Shown here one piece after another: positions 35,223-44,200 of a stretch of 64,000 nucleotides of DNA. Numbering within the stretch: the first letter of the stretch is position 1; each line of letters starts with the position of its first letter. The position numbers were made by a program, and so were the translations under genes. The DNA is from Nannocystis punicea. GTDB lineage: Bacteria; Myxococcota_A; Polyangia; Nannocystales; Nannocystaceae. The DNA lies in contig NZ_CP114040.1 in assembly GCF_026965555.1 (NCBI RefSeq), positions 3,410,001-3,474,000 on the forward strand, written 5' to 3'. Below the pieces are notes generated by a model. The model made no database searches and was not told where the DNA came from. It saw nothing but the letters and a program-made list of their open reading frames with translations.

Positions 35223-37442
35223 TCAGGGCAGCGGAATCGCGCGTGGCGTGGTGACGACGTCCCACGTGCGCGCGACCTGTGGCGACAGACCTTCGCCCCA
35301 ACACAGGACGCGCTCGCCGTCGCCGGCGCACGCGCTCTGCGCCCCGACGGCGAGGAGGCTCGCGGGCGCGGTGAGGGCGACCTCCGGCGCGAAGCGCTGG
35401 CCCGCGGCGTCGCCGTCGCCCCAGCAGAGCACGCTCTTCGCCTGTCCGATCGCACAGGTGGTGTCTTCGCCCGCCGCGATCGCGCGCGCGCGGCCGAGGT
35501 CGGGCACGCGGGTCGGCGCCGCGCGATCGGCCCGCGAGCCGTCGCCGAGCTGGCCCATCAGTCCGTCGCCCCAGCACACGACGTCGCCGCCGCGCCGCAG
35601 GGCGCAGGTGTGGAGCCGCCCGGCCGCGAGGGCGATCGCGTCGTCGAGCCCGCGGACGGCGACGTCGGCGTCGCGGGACTCGGTCGTGCCGTCGCCGAGG
35701 CGACCGCTGTGATTGGTGCCCCAGCAGCGGACTTTACCGCTCGTGTCACGGGCGCACGTGTGCGCGGCGCCGAGGGCGAGCTCGACTGCGCCGGCGATCG
35801 TGCGCTCGTGCGACAGCGGCTCGTCGGCGAAGGCGTGCCAGCACACGACCGCGCCGCCCTGCCGCAGGCCGCAGGTCCGGTGCCCGTAGGTCGCGAGGTC
35901 GACGACGTCCGCGAGCCCGGCCACCGGGCCCGGGCGCGGGCGGCTGCGCGTGTCGATCGGGGGCAGCGGCCGCGGGCCGCGGTGCTCGTCGACCGGCTCC
36001 CCCGAGGGGACGCCGCGACCGGCCAGCTGCCCGAAGGTGTCGTCGCCCCAGCACATGACTGTTCCGCCATGTTCCAAAGCGCAGGTGTGACGCGCGCCGA
36101 CGACCAGCTCGCGCACCCGGCCGAGGTCCGCGACCGCGGTGGGGCCGTCGCGGCGGGTGCGGGCGCCGTCGCCCAGCTGGCCGTACGTGCCGTCGCCCCA
36201 GCACCAGGCGCCGCGGTCGTTCCAGGCGCACGCGTGGACCTCGCCGACGGCGAGGCCGGTCGCCGGGAGGGCGTGGACCGTCGGGCCCGCGGCGGCGGCG
36301 GCGGTGGTGCGCTCGCCGGCCTGGGCGAATTCGTTGTAGCCCCAGCACGCGACGTCGCCGCGCCTGCGCCGGACGCAGGCGTGGGCGCTGCCGAGGGCGA
36401 GCTCGACCGCGTCGTCGATCTCGCGGACCGGCGCGGGGCGATCGCGGGCGAGCTTGCTGCCGTCGCCGAGCTGGCCGTCGCGGTTCTCGCCCCAGCAGGC
36501 GAGGGCGCCGGTGCGGCGCAGCGCGCAGGCGAAGTCGTCGCCGACGGCGGCGGCCGCGGGGTCGGCGAGATCGGCCACCTCGGCGAGGCGGGGCCTTGCC
36601 ACCGCGACGCCGTGGGGGCTGCGCGGCGGCTCCACGGTCGGCGGGCGGGCGTCGCCGAGCTGTCCTTCGGAACCTGTCCCGATGCACAGGATGCGATCGC
36701 CGCGGCCGACGGCGCACAGGTGATCGGCGCCGGCCGCGAGGCTGACCGCGCCGGCGAGCGCGGGCAGCTCGGCGGCGGCGGTGTCGTGGCCGTCGCGCAG
36801 CGGGTCGACGCCCCAGCAGGTCACGGCGCCGCCGGCGAGGGCGCAGGCGTAGGCATCGCCGACGGCGATCGCGTCGGCCGCGGGGGCGCCCGGGACGAGC
36901 GTCGGGCGGAGGATGGGCGCGGCGCCGTCGCCCGACTCGCCGCGGTAATTGGAGCCCCAGCACAGGACCTTGCGGACATGGTCGATCGCGCAGGTGTGGG
37001 AGCCGCCGGCGGCGATCGTCCGCGCCCGCAGGTCGGCGACGGGGCTCGGCCGCGGGCGGGTGCCGAGGGCGCCGTCGCCGAGCTGGCCGAGCGAGCCATC
37101 GCCCCAGCAGAGGACGTCGCCGCCGCGTCGCAGGGCGCAGGTGTGCCAGGTGCCCGCCGCCAGGGCGACGACGTCGGCGAGGCCGGGCACCTGCGTGGGG
37201 ACGCTGCGATCGCGGCGGTCGCCGAGGCCGAGCTGACCGTGACCGCCGTAGCCCCAGCAGTACACCTCGCCGCGTTCGAGCGCGCAGGTGTGGCTGACCC
37301 CGAGCGCGAGCGTCGGGCCGGCCGCGGCCGCGAAGTCGTCGCCGTCACCGCTGGCGGGCGGCTGGCCGGCGGGTTCGCGCCCGCGGTCGGCGCAGCTCAC
37401 GAGGGCGAGGACGGAGCAGAGCGCGAGGCGAAACGTCCGCAT
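35223..37442 (-). CDS. RCC1-repeat (ATS1-like) lipoprotein
   Basis: The start at 37442 gives a lipoprotein signal MRTFRLALCSVLALVSC; the much longer open frame extending to 39242 is antisense to the fusion gene and rejected. The mature protein (to 739) is built of about thirteen repeats with consensus LAAGxxHTCALRxGGxVxCWGDGxxGQLGDG, the signature of RCC1/ATS1-type seven-bladed propellers, each with two cysteines. Such proteins occur on myxobacterial surfaces; function unknown. One repeat contains 14-bp repeat units at 36659, 36673 and 36687. Confidence 0.85.
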   Translation of the reverse strand: MRTFRLALCSVLALVSCADRGREPAGQPPASGDGDDFAAAAGPTLALGVSHTCALERGEVYCWGYGGHGQLGLGDRRDRSVPTQVPGLADVVALAAGTWHTCALRRGGDVLCWGDGSLGQLGDGALGTRPRPSPVADLRARTIAAGGSHTCAIDHVRKVLCWGSNYRGESGDGAAPILRPTLVPGAPAADAIAVGDAYACALAGGAVTCWGVDPLRDGHDTAAAELPALAGAVSLAAGADHLCAVGRGDRILCIGTGSEGQLGDARPPTVEPPRSPHGVAVARPRLAEVADLADPAAAAVGDDFACALRRTGALACWGENRDGQLGDGSKLARDRPAPVREIDDAVELALGSAHACVRRRRGDVACWGYNEFAQAGERTTAAAAAGPTVHALPATGLAVGEVHACAWNDRGAWCWGDGTYGQLGDGARTRRDGPTAVADLGRVRELVVGARHTCALEHGGTVMCWGDDTFGQLAGRGVPSGEPVDEHRGPRPLPPIDTRSRPRPGPVAGLADVVDLATYGHRTCGLRQGGAVVCWHAFADEPLSHERTIAGAVELALGAAHTCARDTSGKVRCWGTNHSGRLGDGTTESRDADVAVRGLDDAIALAAGRLHTCALRRGGDVVCWGDGLMGQLGDGSRADRAAPTRVPDLGRARAIAAGEDTTCAIGQAKSVLCWGDGDAAGQRFAPEVALTAPASLLAVGAQSACAGDGERVLCWGEGLSPQVARTWDVVTTPRAIPLP
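36659..36693. repeat. 14-bp repeat units inside the RCC1 gene
   Basis: Three marks (GCTG, CCTG, CAGG) at 36659, 36673 and 36687, exactly 14 bases apart, with TGTCCTTCGGAAC between the first two. They fall in the blade that reads CIGTGSEGQLGDA, the one least like the repeat consensus. Confidence 0.65.
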
Positions 37443-37573
37443 CCCGACGACGATAGCGTACGACGTGCGGGCGGGTGCGAGCGACGGCCGAGGTCGTCGC
37501 GTAGGTGGCCTGTTCTTTGGGACATGTGCGTCGGGACCGGCCGGCGCTCGTGGAACGTGGTAAAGTAGGGGGG

Positions 37574-38383
37574 ATGAGGTTTCGGGGCGGACGCGCGCGG
37601 CTGGTAGGGTGCCTGATGGCCCTCGGCGGGTGTCTGACGGAGAACCCCGCGTACGACGGAGCGACCGGGTCGACGAGCGAGCCGAGCCCGCCGGGCTCGA
37701 CGGCCGAGCCGACGACGAGCACGAGCACCACGAGCAGCACGAGCACGAGCACGAGCACCGGCCTGGCGACCACCGGCGTGGGCGACAGCGAGGGCACGAG
37801 CACGAGCACGACGACGATCGCCCTGACCACCGACGACACGACGGCGACCACCGGCCTGCTGGCGAGCGCGGAGCTGCACCATTACGAGCCCGCCAACTGC
37901 GTCGAGCCGCTGTGGTGCTACGGCGGCGGCGACATCTGGAACGGGCTCGACGGCGAGGTCCGCGGGGCGGAGTGCTTCGACTCGCCGATCGCCCCGCCGT
38001 ACCGGGTGCGGCGGATCGACTACACCCTGGTGGCGGTGAGCGGCCAGGCGCGGCTGCGCTTCCAGATCCGCTCGGCCGATCTGCAGCAGGTGCTCTACAT
38101 GTCCGAGTCGCTCGGCCTGCCGACCTCGTCCGGGTCGCTGCAGATCTCCGCGCAGCAGCAGCCGGTCGTCGAGGAGGGCCGCTTCTGCGTCGGCTTCGTC
38201 GGCGGCGATCCGCAGTCGACGATCGGGATCGGCGCCGACCCGTCGAGCCTGCCGTCGCCAGGGCAGAGCTACTTCGGCTCCGACGCCTGCGACGAGCCCG
38301 GGCTGCGCGACGTCGACCAGTTCGTCCCGGAGGTCGACCCCCACGGCGCGTGGTGCCTGGGGGTCGAGATCGCGGCGCTGTGA
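37574..38383 (+). CDS. Predicted surface lipoprotein
   Basis: The ATG at 37574 follows GGGGGG. The product has 269 residues: lipoprotein signal (LVGCLMALGGC, Cys about 20), a linker of Ser/Thr/Glu (about 25-95) encoded by repeated AGCACG triplets, and a compact C-terminal domain with eight cysteines (NCVEPLWCYGGG, GAECFDS, RFCVGFVGG, ACDEPGL, WCLGVEI) and beta strands (RVRRIDYTLVAVSGQARLRF). No family was recognised. A repeat pair (37509/37523) lies in the divergent gap upstream, and a six-unit array follows the stop. Confidence 0.7.
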   Translation: MRFRGGRARLVGCLMALGGCLTENPAYDGATGSTSEPSPPGSTAEPTTSTSTTSSTSTSTSTGLATTGVGDSEGTSTSTTTIALTTDDTTATTGLLASAELHHYEPANCVEPLWCYGGGDIWNGLDGEVRGAECFDSPIAPPYRVRRIDYTLVAVSGQARLRFQIRSADLQQVLYMSESLGLPTSSGSLQISAQQQPVVEEGRFCVGFVGGDPQSTIGIGADPSSLPSPGQSYFGSDACDEPGLRDVDQFVPEVDPHGAWCLGVEIAAL

Positions 38384-38386
38384 GCG

Positions 38387-38463
38387 GGCGTCCGTTTGGA
38401 CATGCCCTCAGGGCCATGTCCTCGAGGGCATGGCCGAGGGGGCATGTCCCAGAGGTCACGTCT
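38387..38463. repeat. 14-bp repeat array between convergent genes (6 units)
   Basis: Marks GGCG, CATG, CATG, CATG, CATG and CACG start at 38387, 38401, 38415, 38429, 38443 and 38457, a perfect 14-base register. It starts three bases after the stop of the plus-strand gene and its last unit overlaps the final codons of the minus-strand gene. Confidence 0.9.
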
Positions 38464-40909
38464 GACAGGCGGCGTTGGCCCGGCTGACCGCCGAGGCCTC
38501 GGCCCGGTTGGGGGCGAGGCGGGCGCGCAGCTGGGCCAGGTCGCCCTGGAGGTAGGGATTTTGGCCGGTCTCCTCGCCGATGGTGCCGCGCCCGCGGCCG
38601 TCGAAGTCGTGCAGCGGCCACACCTCGGTGTGGCCAGGCAGGCCGCGCAGGCGCAGCAGGCTGGCGGCGAGGGCGGCCGGATCGCCGGCGAGGTCGCAGC
38701 CGCCGGTGCCGCCGAGCCACAGAGTGTCGCCGGTGAGCACGCGGTCGGGCAGGAGCAGGCACAGCGAGTCGGGGGTGTGGCCGGGGGTGTGCCACACCTC
38801 GAGCGCGAGGCCGCCGAGAGTGATGGTGTCGCCGTCCTCGAGCGGCCGGTCGACGCACGGGGCAGCGGCGGCCCGGTGCATGGCGATCTCGCAGCCGAGC
38901 AGGTCCTTGAGCCGCTTGGCGCCCGAGAGGTGATCGCCGTGGGTGTGGGTGTCGAGGACGAGCTCGAGGCGGAGGCCGTGGCGCTGCAGCTCGGCGAGGT
39001 AGCGGTCGACCTGGTCGCGCCGCGGGTCGACGAGCATGGCGGCGCCGCTGGTGCGGTCGGCGACCAGGTAGCTGCGGGTCGGGCCGCTCGGGTTGAGCTG
39101 GGCGAACAGCAGGGCGGCGCCAGGGTCGGCGTCGACGTTCGCGGGCGGGCTCGGGGCGTCGGCCTCCATCCAGCGGTCGTTGCAGCGGCCGGCGAACTCG
39201 GCGGTGACGCCGGCGGCGCGGACGCGGTAGCGGCCAACCCATCGCCTGTCCTGAAGGACAGCCACGGCCTCGAGCAGGCGATCGACGTCGGCCTCGTCGT
39301 TGTAGAGGCCGAACGAGGCCCGCACGGCCCCGGGGGCGCTGCCGGGCTCGGGGGTGGCGCCGCCCTGGCTGGCCAGCAGGCGGTCGACGTGGACGTGGGC
39401 GCAGAAGCGGCCGTTGCGGACGGCGATCCCGCGCTCCTCGCTGAGCACCGCGGCGGCCAGCGGATCGGAGACGCCGACGACGTTGAAGCTGAGGACGCCG
39501 AGCCGGGCGTCGGGATCGTCGGGGCCGTAGAGGGTGACGCCGAGCGCCTTCATGCCGGCCATGGCCCGCCGCGTCAGCGCGAGCTCGTGCTGGCGGACGT
39601 GGGCCATGCCGATGCCGTCGAGGAACCGCAGCGCCTCGGCCAGGGCGAGCACGCCGCCGATGTTGGGGGTGCCGCCCTGGTGGCGATCGGGCGCGGCGAC
39701 GTACTCGACGCTGTGCGGGCCGACGCGCGAGGCAGTGCCGCCGCCGGGCAGGTAGGGCGGGGCGGCGTCCATGATGCCGCGCGGACCATAAAGGAAGGCG
39801 GCGCCGAACGGGGCGTAGGCCTTGTGCCCGGCGGCGGCGACGAAGTCGAGGTGCGCGGGGTCGCCGGGCGGGCGCACGTCGATGCGCTGGTGCGCGAGCA
39901 GCTGGGCGGCGTCGACGAGGATCAGGGCGCCGTGCTCGTGGGCGAGGCGCGCGATGGCGTGGATGTCGGGCATCCAGCCGGTGACGTTGCTGGCGCCGGT
40001 GACCGCGACCAGCTTGACCTGGTTCTGCCGCAAGAGCTGGGCCAGGTGGTCCATGTCGAGGCGGCCGTCAGGGGTGATCCGGGCCCGCAGCACGGGGCCG
40101 CGGTTGCGGTGCGGGAGGTCGTTCGAGTGGTGCTCGAGCTCGGTGACGACGACCTTGCCGGGCAAGGGGGCCATCACGTGCGCGGCGAGGTCGACGGCCT
40201 GGGTGGTGTTGCCGAGGAAGACGACGCAGTCGCGCTCGAGGTCGCCGCCGATGAAGTCGGAGACGACGTAGTAACACTCGTCGAAGTGCTCGGTGGCCTT
40301 GCGCGAGAGGAGGTGGGTGCCGCGGTGGATGTTGGCGTACTCGCCGGCCATGAAGCGGGCGTAGCGATCGAGCACGGGCTCGGGGGCGTGGGTGGAGGCG
40401 GCGTGATCGAGGTAGAGGAGGGCGCGTTCGCCCTCGCCCATGACCGGGACCTGGCGGCCGACGATCGGGAAGGCGGCGCGGATGTCGGCCCAGGTCGGGG
40501 CGCGCGCGCAGGCGGCCGCGGCGCGGGCCCGCGCGGCGGCGCAGGCGGCGAGCGGCAGACCGGCGGCCTGCCAGGCGAGCAGGCCGCCCTCGAGGTACTG
40601 CACGCGGCTGTAGCCCAGGAGCTGCAAGACGTCGGCGACGAGCACCGCGCGGTGGCCGGAGGCGCAGACGACGACGATCGCGGCGTCGAGGTCGGGCAAG
40701 ATGTCGGCCGCCAACTTCTCGACGAGGCCGCGCGGGACGTGCACCGCGCCGGCGATCGTGCCGGAGCCCGCGAACTCGTCCGGCTCGCGCACGTCGAGCA
40801 CGACGCTGCGATCGCCGGGGAGCCCGCGCCGCGCGGCGAGCTCCGCGGCGGAGACGCCGGAGACGCGGGCGCGGACGCGATCGACGAGCTGGTGATAGCT
40901 GAGGCGCAT
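38456..40909 (-). CDS. Rhodanese / cysteine desulfurase-like / metallo-beta-lactamase fusion
   Basis: A single chain of 817 residues joins three sulfur-related modules. Residues about 15-120 form a rhodanese domain with active-site loop CASGHR (Cys82). Residues about 160-555 form a class V PLP enzyme of SufS/CsdA type, with TELEHHSND, the PLP-binding Lys363 in GHKAYAPFG and the candidate catalytic Cys503 in NGRFCAHVHVD. Residues about 590-810 form a metallo-beta-lactamase domain with THTHGDH at 654-660, HTPGHTPDS and LTGDTLWLGG, close to persulfide dioxygenase/ETHE1-type hydrolases. The likely role is handling Cys-derived or thiol persulfide sulfur within one protein: release, transfer, oxidation. 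All key residues are present. Cytoplasmic; no partners adjacent. Confidence 0.85.
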   Translation of the reverse strand: MRLSYHQLVDRVRARVSGVSAAELAARRGLPGDRSVVLDVREPDEFAGSGTIAGAVHVPRGLVEKLAADILPDLDAAIVVVCASGHRAVLVADVLQLLGYSRVQYLEGGLLAWQAAGLPLAACAAARARAAAACARAPTWADIRAAFPIVGRQVPVMGEGERALLYLDHAASTHAPEPVLDRYARFMAGEYANIHRGTHLLSRKATEHFDECYYVVSDFIGGDLERDCVVFLGNTTQAVDLAAHVMAPLPGKVVVTELEHHSNDLPHRNRGPVLRARITPDGRLDMDHLAQLLRQNQVKLVAVTGASNVTGWMPDIHAIARLAHEHGALILVDAAQLLAHQRIDVRPPGDPAHLDFVAAAGHKAYAPFGAAFLYGPRGIMDAAPPYLPGGGTASRVGPHSVEYVAAPDRHQGGTPNIGGVLALAEALRFLDGIGMAHVRQHELALTRRAMAGMKALGVTLYGPDDPDARLGVLSFNVVGVSDPLAAAVLSEERGIAVRNGRFCAHVHVDRLLASQGGATPEPGSAPGAVRASFGLYNDEADVDRLLEAVAVLQDRRWVGRYRVRAAGVTAEFAGRCNDRWMEADAPSPPANVDADPGAALLFAQLNPSGPTRSYLVADRTSGAAMLVDPRRDQVDRYLAELQRHGLRLELVLDTHTHGDHLSGAKRLKDLLGCEIAMHRAAAAPCVDRPLEDGDTITLGGLALEVWHTPGHTPDSLCLLLPDRVLTGDTLWLGGTGGCDLAGDPAALAASLLRLRGLPGHTEVWPLHDFDGRGRGTIGEETGQNPYLQGDLAQLRARLAPNRAEASAVSRANAACQT

Positions 40910-41134
40910 GGCGGCACGCTACCTGACGCCCGCCGCCCGTCAAAGCGCGAGGCCGTCGCCGCTCCGACGCCGCCGGCCCCGGAGCGGAGTTCTGACGCCC
41001 ATGTGAGCGCGCTCCCCCGGCGGCGAGCTCGCGGTGCGCGGCAGGCGGCCGGCGTGCAAGTCCGGTCGCGCCGCCGCCCGTGGGCGAATCGCGGCGGCGA
41101 CGATGGCAGGCGCGAGCGCGAGGGCGGGGAAACC

Positions 41135-41298
41135 ATGTGTCGTAAGCGACATGCTTGATGAGGCATGTCCTTGGAGACATCTTTTGATCGAGGGCTGCTC
41201 GACCGGCTCGAGTGAAGATGTCCGTTGGGACATGTCATCTTCGAGCTGGGGCGAGCGTCGGCGGAGCGGAGATGTCCTCGGGGACATGTCCCGCCCCG
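41135..41298. repeat. 14-bp repeat pairs in a divergent gap
   Basis: CATG marks lie at 41135, 41151 (step 16), 41165 and 41179; further pairs at 41217/41231 and 41271/41285 each contain a clean TGTCC-N4-GGACA. The gap 40910-41467 between divergent genes has no gene, so here the element lies upstream of the copper-protein gene. Confidence 0.8.
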
Positions 41299-41467
41299 GC
41301 CCGCGAGGCGTCCTCGTCGGCGGGATCATGCGCCTGGTCGGGGTTCAGCGGCCCCGGAGGCGGGAGTCGTGCGCGCGGACTCACGGGGGCCTCGGTCTCG
41401 CTGTCACCCGTGCGCTTGAGGCCTCCGTGCGCGGGGTGTACGGTGGGCGACGATAGGAGTCCGCTCG

Positions 41468-42862
41468 ATGGAACGCCGCCTCGCCCTCGCTCTCCTCGCT
41501 GTCTTCGCTCTCGCCTGTCAAAACGCGGCTCCGGCCGGCGACGAGGCGGGGACCACCGGCGGGGACACCAGCGGCGGCACGGCCGGCAGCGAGCCCCCGA
41601 CGAGCACCACGGAGGGCGCGAGCGAGGCGCGGTACACCTACTGGCGCGACGCCAAGGCGATCCTCGACAAGCACTGCGCGACCTGCCACCGGCCCGGCGA
41701 CGTCGCGCCGTTCTCGCTCGAGACCGCCGAGGAGGCGCAGATGTTCGCCGGCTTGCTGGCGCCGGCGATCCTCGACGGGACGATGCCGCCGTGGCCGCCG
41801 AGCGCGGATTGCAACCGCTACGCGCACGACCGTTCGCTGCCGGAGGCCGACCGCGAGCTGCTCCTGGCGTGGATCGACGACGGCGCGCCGCTCGGCGACC
41901 CGGCCGACGCGCCGCCGCAGGGCCCGGCCGCGCCGACGATCGCGTGGGACCTCGACATGCCGCTGCCCGAGCCGTACGTGGCGACCAAATCGCCCGACGA
42001 CTACCGCTGCTTCGTGCTCGACTGGCCCGAAGACCAGCTGAAGTACGTGATCGGCTTCGACGTGGTGCCCGACGCGCGGCCGATCGTGCACCACGCGATC
42101 GCGTTCCTGATCCCGCCCGGCAGCGTGACCACCTACAAGAACCTCGACGCGGCCGAGGACGGACCCGGCTACACCTGCTACGGCAGCCCGGGCGGCGGCG
42201 GCTTCTCGCAGCAGTGGCTCGGGGCGTGGGCCCCGGGGACCCAGCCCTCGCTCGACGAGAAGCGGGGGATCCCCGTCCAGCCGGGCAGCGCCATCGTGCT
42301 GCAGATGCACTACCACCCGATGTCCGGCACGAGCCCCGCCGACCAGACTCGCCTGCGGCTCAAGCTCGCCGACAGCGTCGAGGTGCCGCTGCACGTGATC
42401 CCGTTCACCAACCCCGACTGGCTCGGCGGGAGCATGCAGATCCCCGCGGGCGAGTCGAGCGTCGTCCACGACTTCGAGGTCGACCTCACCGGCTTCATCG
42501 GCGACTTCTTCCCCCAGGCCGGGGTCAAGAACGGCGAGCCGTTCGTGATGCACGAGGTCAGCCTGCACATGCACACCCGCGGCCGGCGGGCCAGCCTCGA
42601 GCTCGACCGCCAGGGCGCCGAGGACGAGTGCGCGCTCTACATCCCGAACTGGGACTTCAGCTGGCAGGGCGGCTACCGCCTGAACGAGCCGATCACGGTC
42701 AAGCCCGGCGACCGCCTGCGCTTGACCTGCGAGTGGGACAACAGCGCCGCCAACCAGCCGTTCGAGAACGGGGTCCAGGTCGAACCGGCCGACCTGGGCT
42801 GGGGCGAGGGCACCGGCGACGAGATGTGCCTGTCGGTGCTCACCGTCAGCCCGGTGCACTGA
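41468..42862 (+). CDS. Copper monooxygenase-like lipoprotein with heme c motif
   Basis: The product has 464 residues: lipoprotein signal (LLAVFALAC, Cys 17), short linker, a heme-attachment motif CATCH at 70-74 within a small cytochrome-like region ending near residue 130 (GTMPPWPP...LLLAWIDDGAPLG), then a two-domain fold like peptidylglycine/dopamine monooxygenases: VHHAIAF (His208-209) for the first copper, LQMHYHP (His281, 283) and LHMHTRG (His367, 369) with a late Met (GDEMCLS) for the second. Members of this copper type II family hydroxylate C-H bonds; the substrate here is unknown. It is paralogous to 47351-48817. Confidence 0.8.
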   Translation: MERRLALALLAVFALACQNAAPAGDEAGTTGGDTSGGTAGSEPPTSTTEGASEARYTYWRDAKAILDKHCATCHRPGDVAPFSLETAEEAQMFAGLLAPAILDGTMPPWPPSADCNRYAHDRSLPEADRELLLAWIDDGAPLGDPADAPPQGPAAPTIAWDLDMPLPEPYVATKSPDDYRCFVLDWPEDQLKYVIGFDVVPDARPIVHHAIAFLIPPGSVTTYKNLDAAEDGPGYTCYGSPGGGGFSQQWLGAWAPGTQPSLDEKRGIPVQPGSAIVLQMHYHPMSGTSPADQTRLRLKLADSVEVPLHVIPFTNPDWLGGSMQIPAGESSVVHDFEVDLTGFIGDFFPQAGVKNGEPFVMHEVSLHMHTRGRRASLELDRQGAEDECALYIPNWDFSWQGGYRLNEPITVKPGDRLRLTCEWDNSAANQPFENGVQVEPADLGWGEGTGDEMCLSVLTVSPVH

Positions 42863-42920
42863 CGTTTCGGACATGCTCCAAGGGGAAGGTCCTCTTGGAC
42901 ATGTCCTTACGGGCAGCCAG
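42858..42920. repeat. 14-bp repeat array between convergent genes
   Basis: Units at 42872 (CATG), 42886 (AAGG), 42900 (CATG) and 42914 (CAGC) keep 14-base spacing; a degenerate unit overlaps the stop of the copper protein gene. The array fills the whole 60-base convergent gap. Confidence 0.8.
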
Positions 42921-42922
42921 GA

Positions 42923-44200
42923 CTACTGCGGGCGGCCCTGGGCGATCCAGGTGTCGACCAGCTGGATGTCGGTCAGGGGCACCGGGGTGAGGCCCAGCGG
43001 CATGCCGCGCTGCTCGGGCGCGGCGCCCTCGACCTCGGCGTGGCGCGCCAGCATGTGCGCGACGATCCGCGGGGTGCCGTCGGGCAGCGGGGCGAACACG
43101 CTGCGGCGCTTGCCGTCGTCGCCGACGCTGCCGGAGGCGATCCCGGTGTACGAGGCGAGGTCGAGGCGGCGCGGGGCGAAGCCGTAGCCGCCGCTGTTGC
43201 CCGGCCCGCCGTCGCCGCGCGCGTAGTCGGGATCGGAGTGGCAGTGCCAGCAGGTCTTTTTGAAGACTTTGGCCTCGACCTCGGCCCAGGTGACGCGGCG
43301 GTCGAGGAGCGGCAGCCGCTGCACGGGCTTCGGTGCGGGCAGGGGCTCGAGCGGGACCTCGGTGACGTAGGCGGCGAGCGCCCGCGCGTCGGCCTCCTCG
43401 AGCGGGATCTTCGGCATCGGCGTGCCCGGCTTGTGCCGCGGGGGATCGAGCAGCCAGGCGACCAGCGCGGCGGGGCGCATGCGCTCGCGCGTGAAGCGGA
43501 GATCGGGGGCCTGGGCCAGGCCGCGCTGCAGCTGGGCCTCGTCGAGCGGGACCGGCAACTTCGGCGCGGGCGCGATGTTGGGGGCGCCGGTGAAGCGGTG
43601 ACAGAGGCCGCACGACTTGGCGCCGAACAGCTCGCGGCCGCGCCCTTCCGCGCCGGGCGGGGGCGCGGCGGCCTCGGCGTCGGGGACCAGGGCGGCGGCG
43701 AGGTCGGCGGCCTCGGCTGTCCCGAGAGACAGGCGAGGCATGGTCGAGTTGAGGCCCGGGCGCAGGTCGTGCGGCGCGTGCAACCAGTCCGCCAGCCAGG
43801 CGCGGCGGAGACGGTCCGTGCCGCGCAGCGCCGGGACGTCGGTGAGGTGGACGATGTGGCCCTGCCACTCGCGCAGGGTCTCCGGCGGGGCCGGGAACTG
43901 GCCGGCGAGGATGTCCTGGTGGCAGCGGACGCAGTGCTTCTCGAGCGGCGCGGGCTCGCGGCCGGGGATGTCGTGGCAGCGGACGCACTCGAAGCGGTCG
44001 ATCAGCGCCTGGCCGCGGGCGACCGCGGCGGGGTCGGCGGCCGGCTCGAGCGCGACCGGGGGGGCGGCCGGCGTCGGGGCGGGCACGGACGCCGTCTCGA
44101 CGGGGTCTTTTGGACCTGTCTCGCACGACATGAGCGAAAGGACAGCGACGAGCGACAGGCGCGCCGGCGGGCGGCGGCCGATCACAGGGTGACGTCGCAC
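42923..44200 (-). CDS. Tetraheme cytochrome c-like lipoprotein
   Basis: The product has 425 residues with lipoprotein signal (LSLVAVLSLMSC, Cys 26) and four CxxCH motifs: CVRCH 72-76, CVRCH 90-94, CGLCH 197-201 and CWHCH 317-321. Each lies in its own small helical domain with a distal Met candidate (TPMPKIPL, GMPLG). It should carry electrons in the periplasm or at the outer membrane, plausibly to or from the neighbouring copper/heme lipoproteins, which face it across a 60-base gap. Its start overlaps the end of the upstream gene by 19 bases, so it is co-transcribed with the paralogue set at 44182-46573. Confidence 0.85.
   Translation of the reverse strand: MRRHPVIGRRPPARLSLVAVLSLMSCETGPKDPVETASVPAPTPAAPPVALEPAADPAAVARGQALIDRFECVRCHDIPGREPAPLEKHCVRCHQDILAGQFPAPPETLREWQGHIVHLTDVPALRGTDRLRRAWLADWLHAPHDLRPGLNSTMPRLSLGTAEAADLAAALVPDAEAAAPPPGAEGRGRELFGAKSCGLCHRFTGAPNIAPAPKLPVPLDEAQLQRGLAQAPDLRFTRERMRPAALVAWLLDPPRHKPGTPMPKIPLEEADARALAAYVTEVPLEPLPAPKPVQRLPLLDRRVTWAEVEAKVFKKTCWHCHSDPDYARGDGGPGNSGGYGFAPRRLDLASYTGIASGSVGDDGKRRSVFAPLPDGTPRIVAHMLARHAEVEGAAPEQRGMPLGLTPVPLTDIQLVDTWIAQGRPQ

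Noticed and set aside
37443..39242. Upstream extension of the RCC1 protein frame by 600 codons
   Set aside because: It is antisense to the lipoprotein at 37574 and overlaps the fusion gene; the ATG at 37442 gives a proper lipobox.
40910..41467. A 129-codon minus-strand frame with several DMS-type peptides
   Set aside because: The peptides are translations of the 14-bp repeat copies in a non-coding divergent gap; no start context and shadow composition elsewhere.
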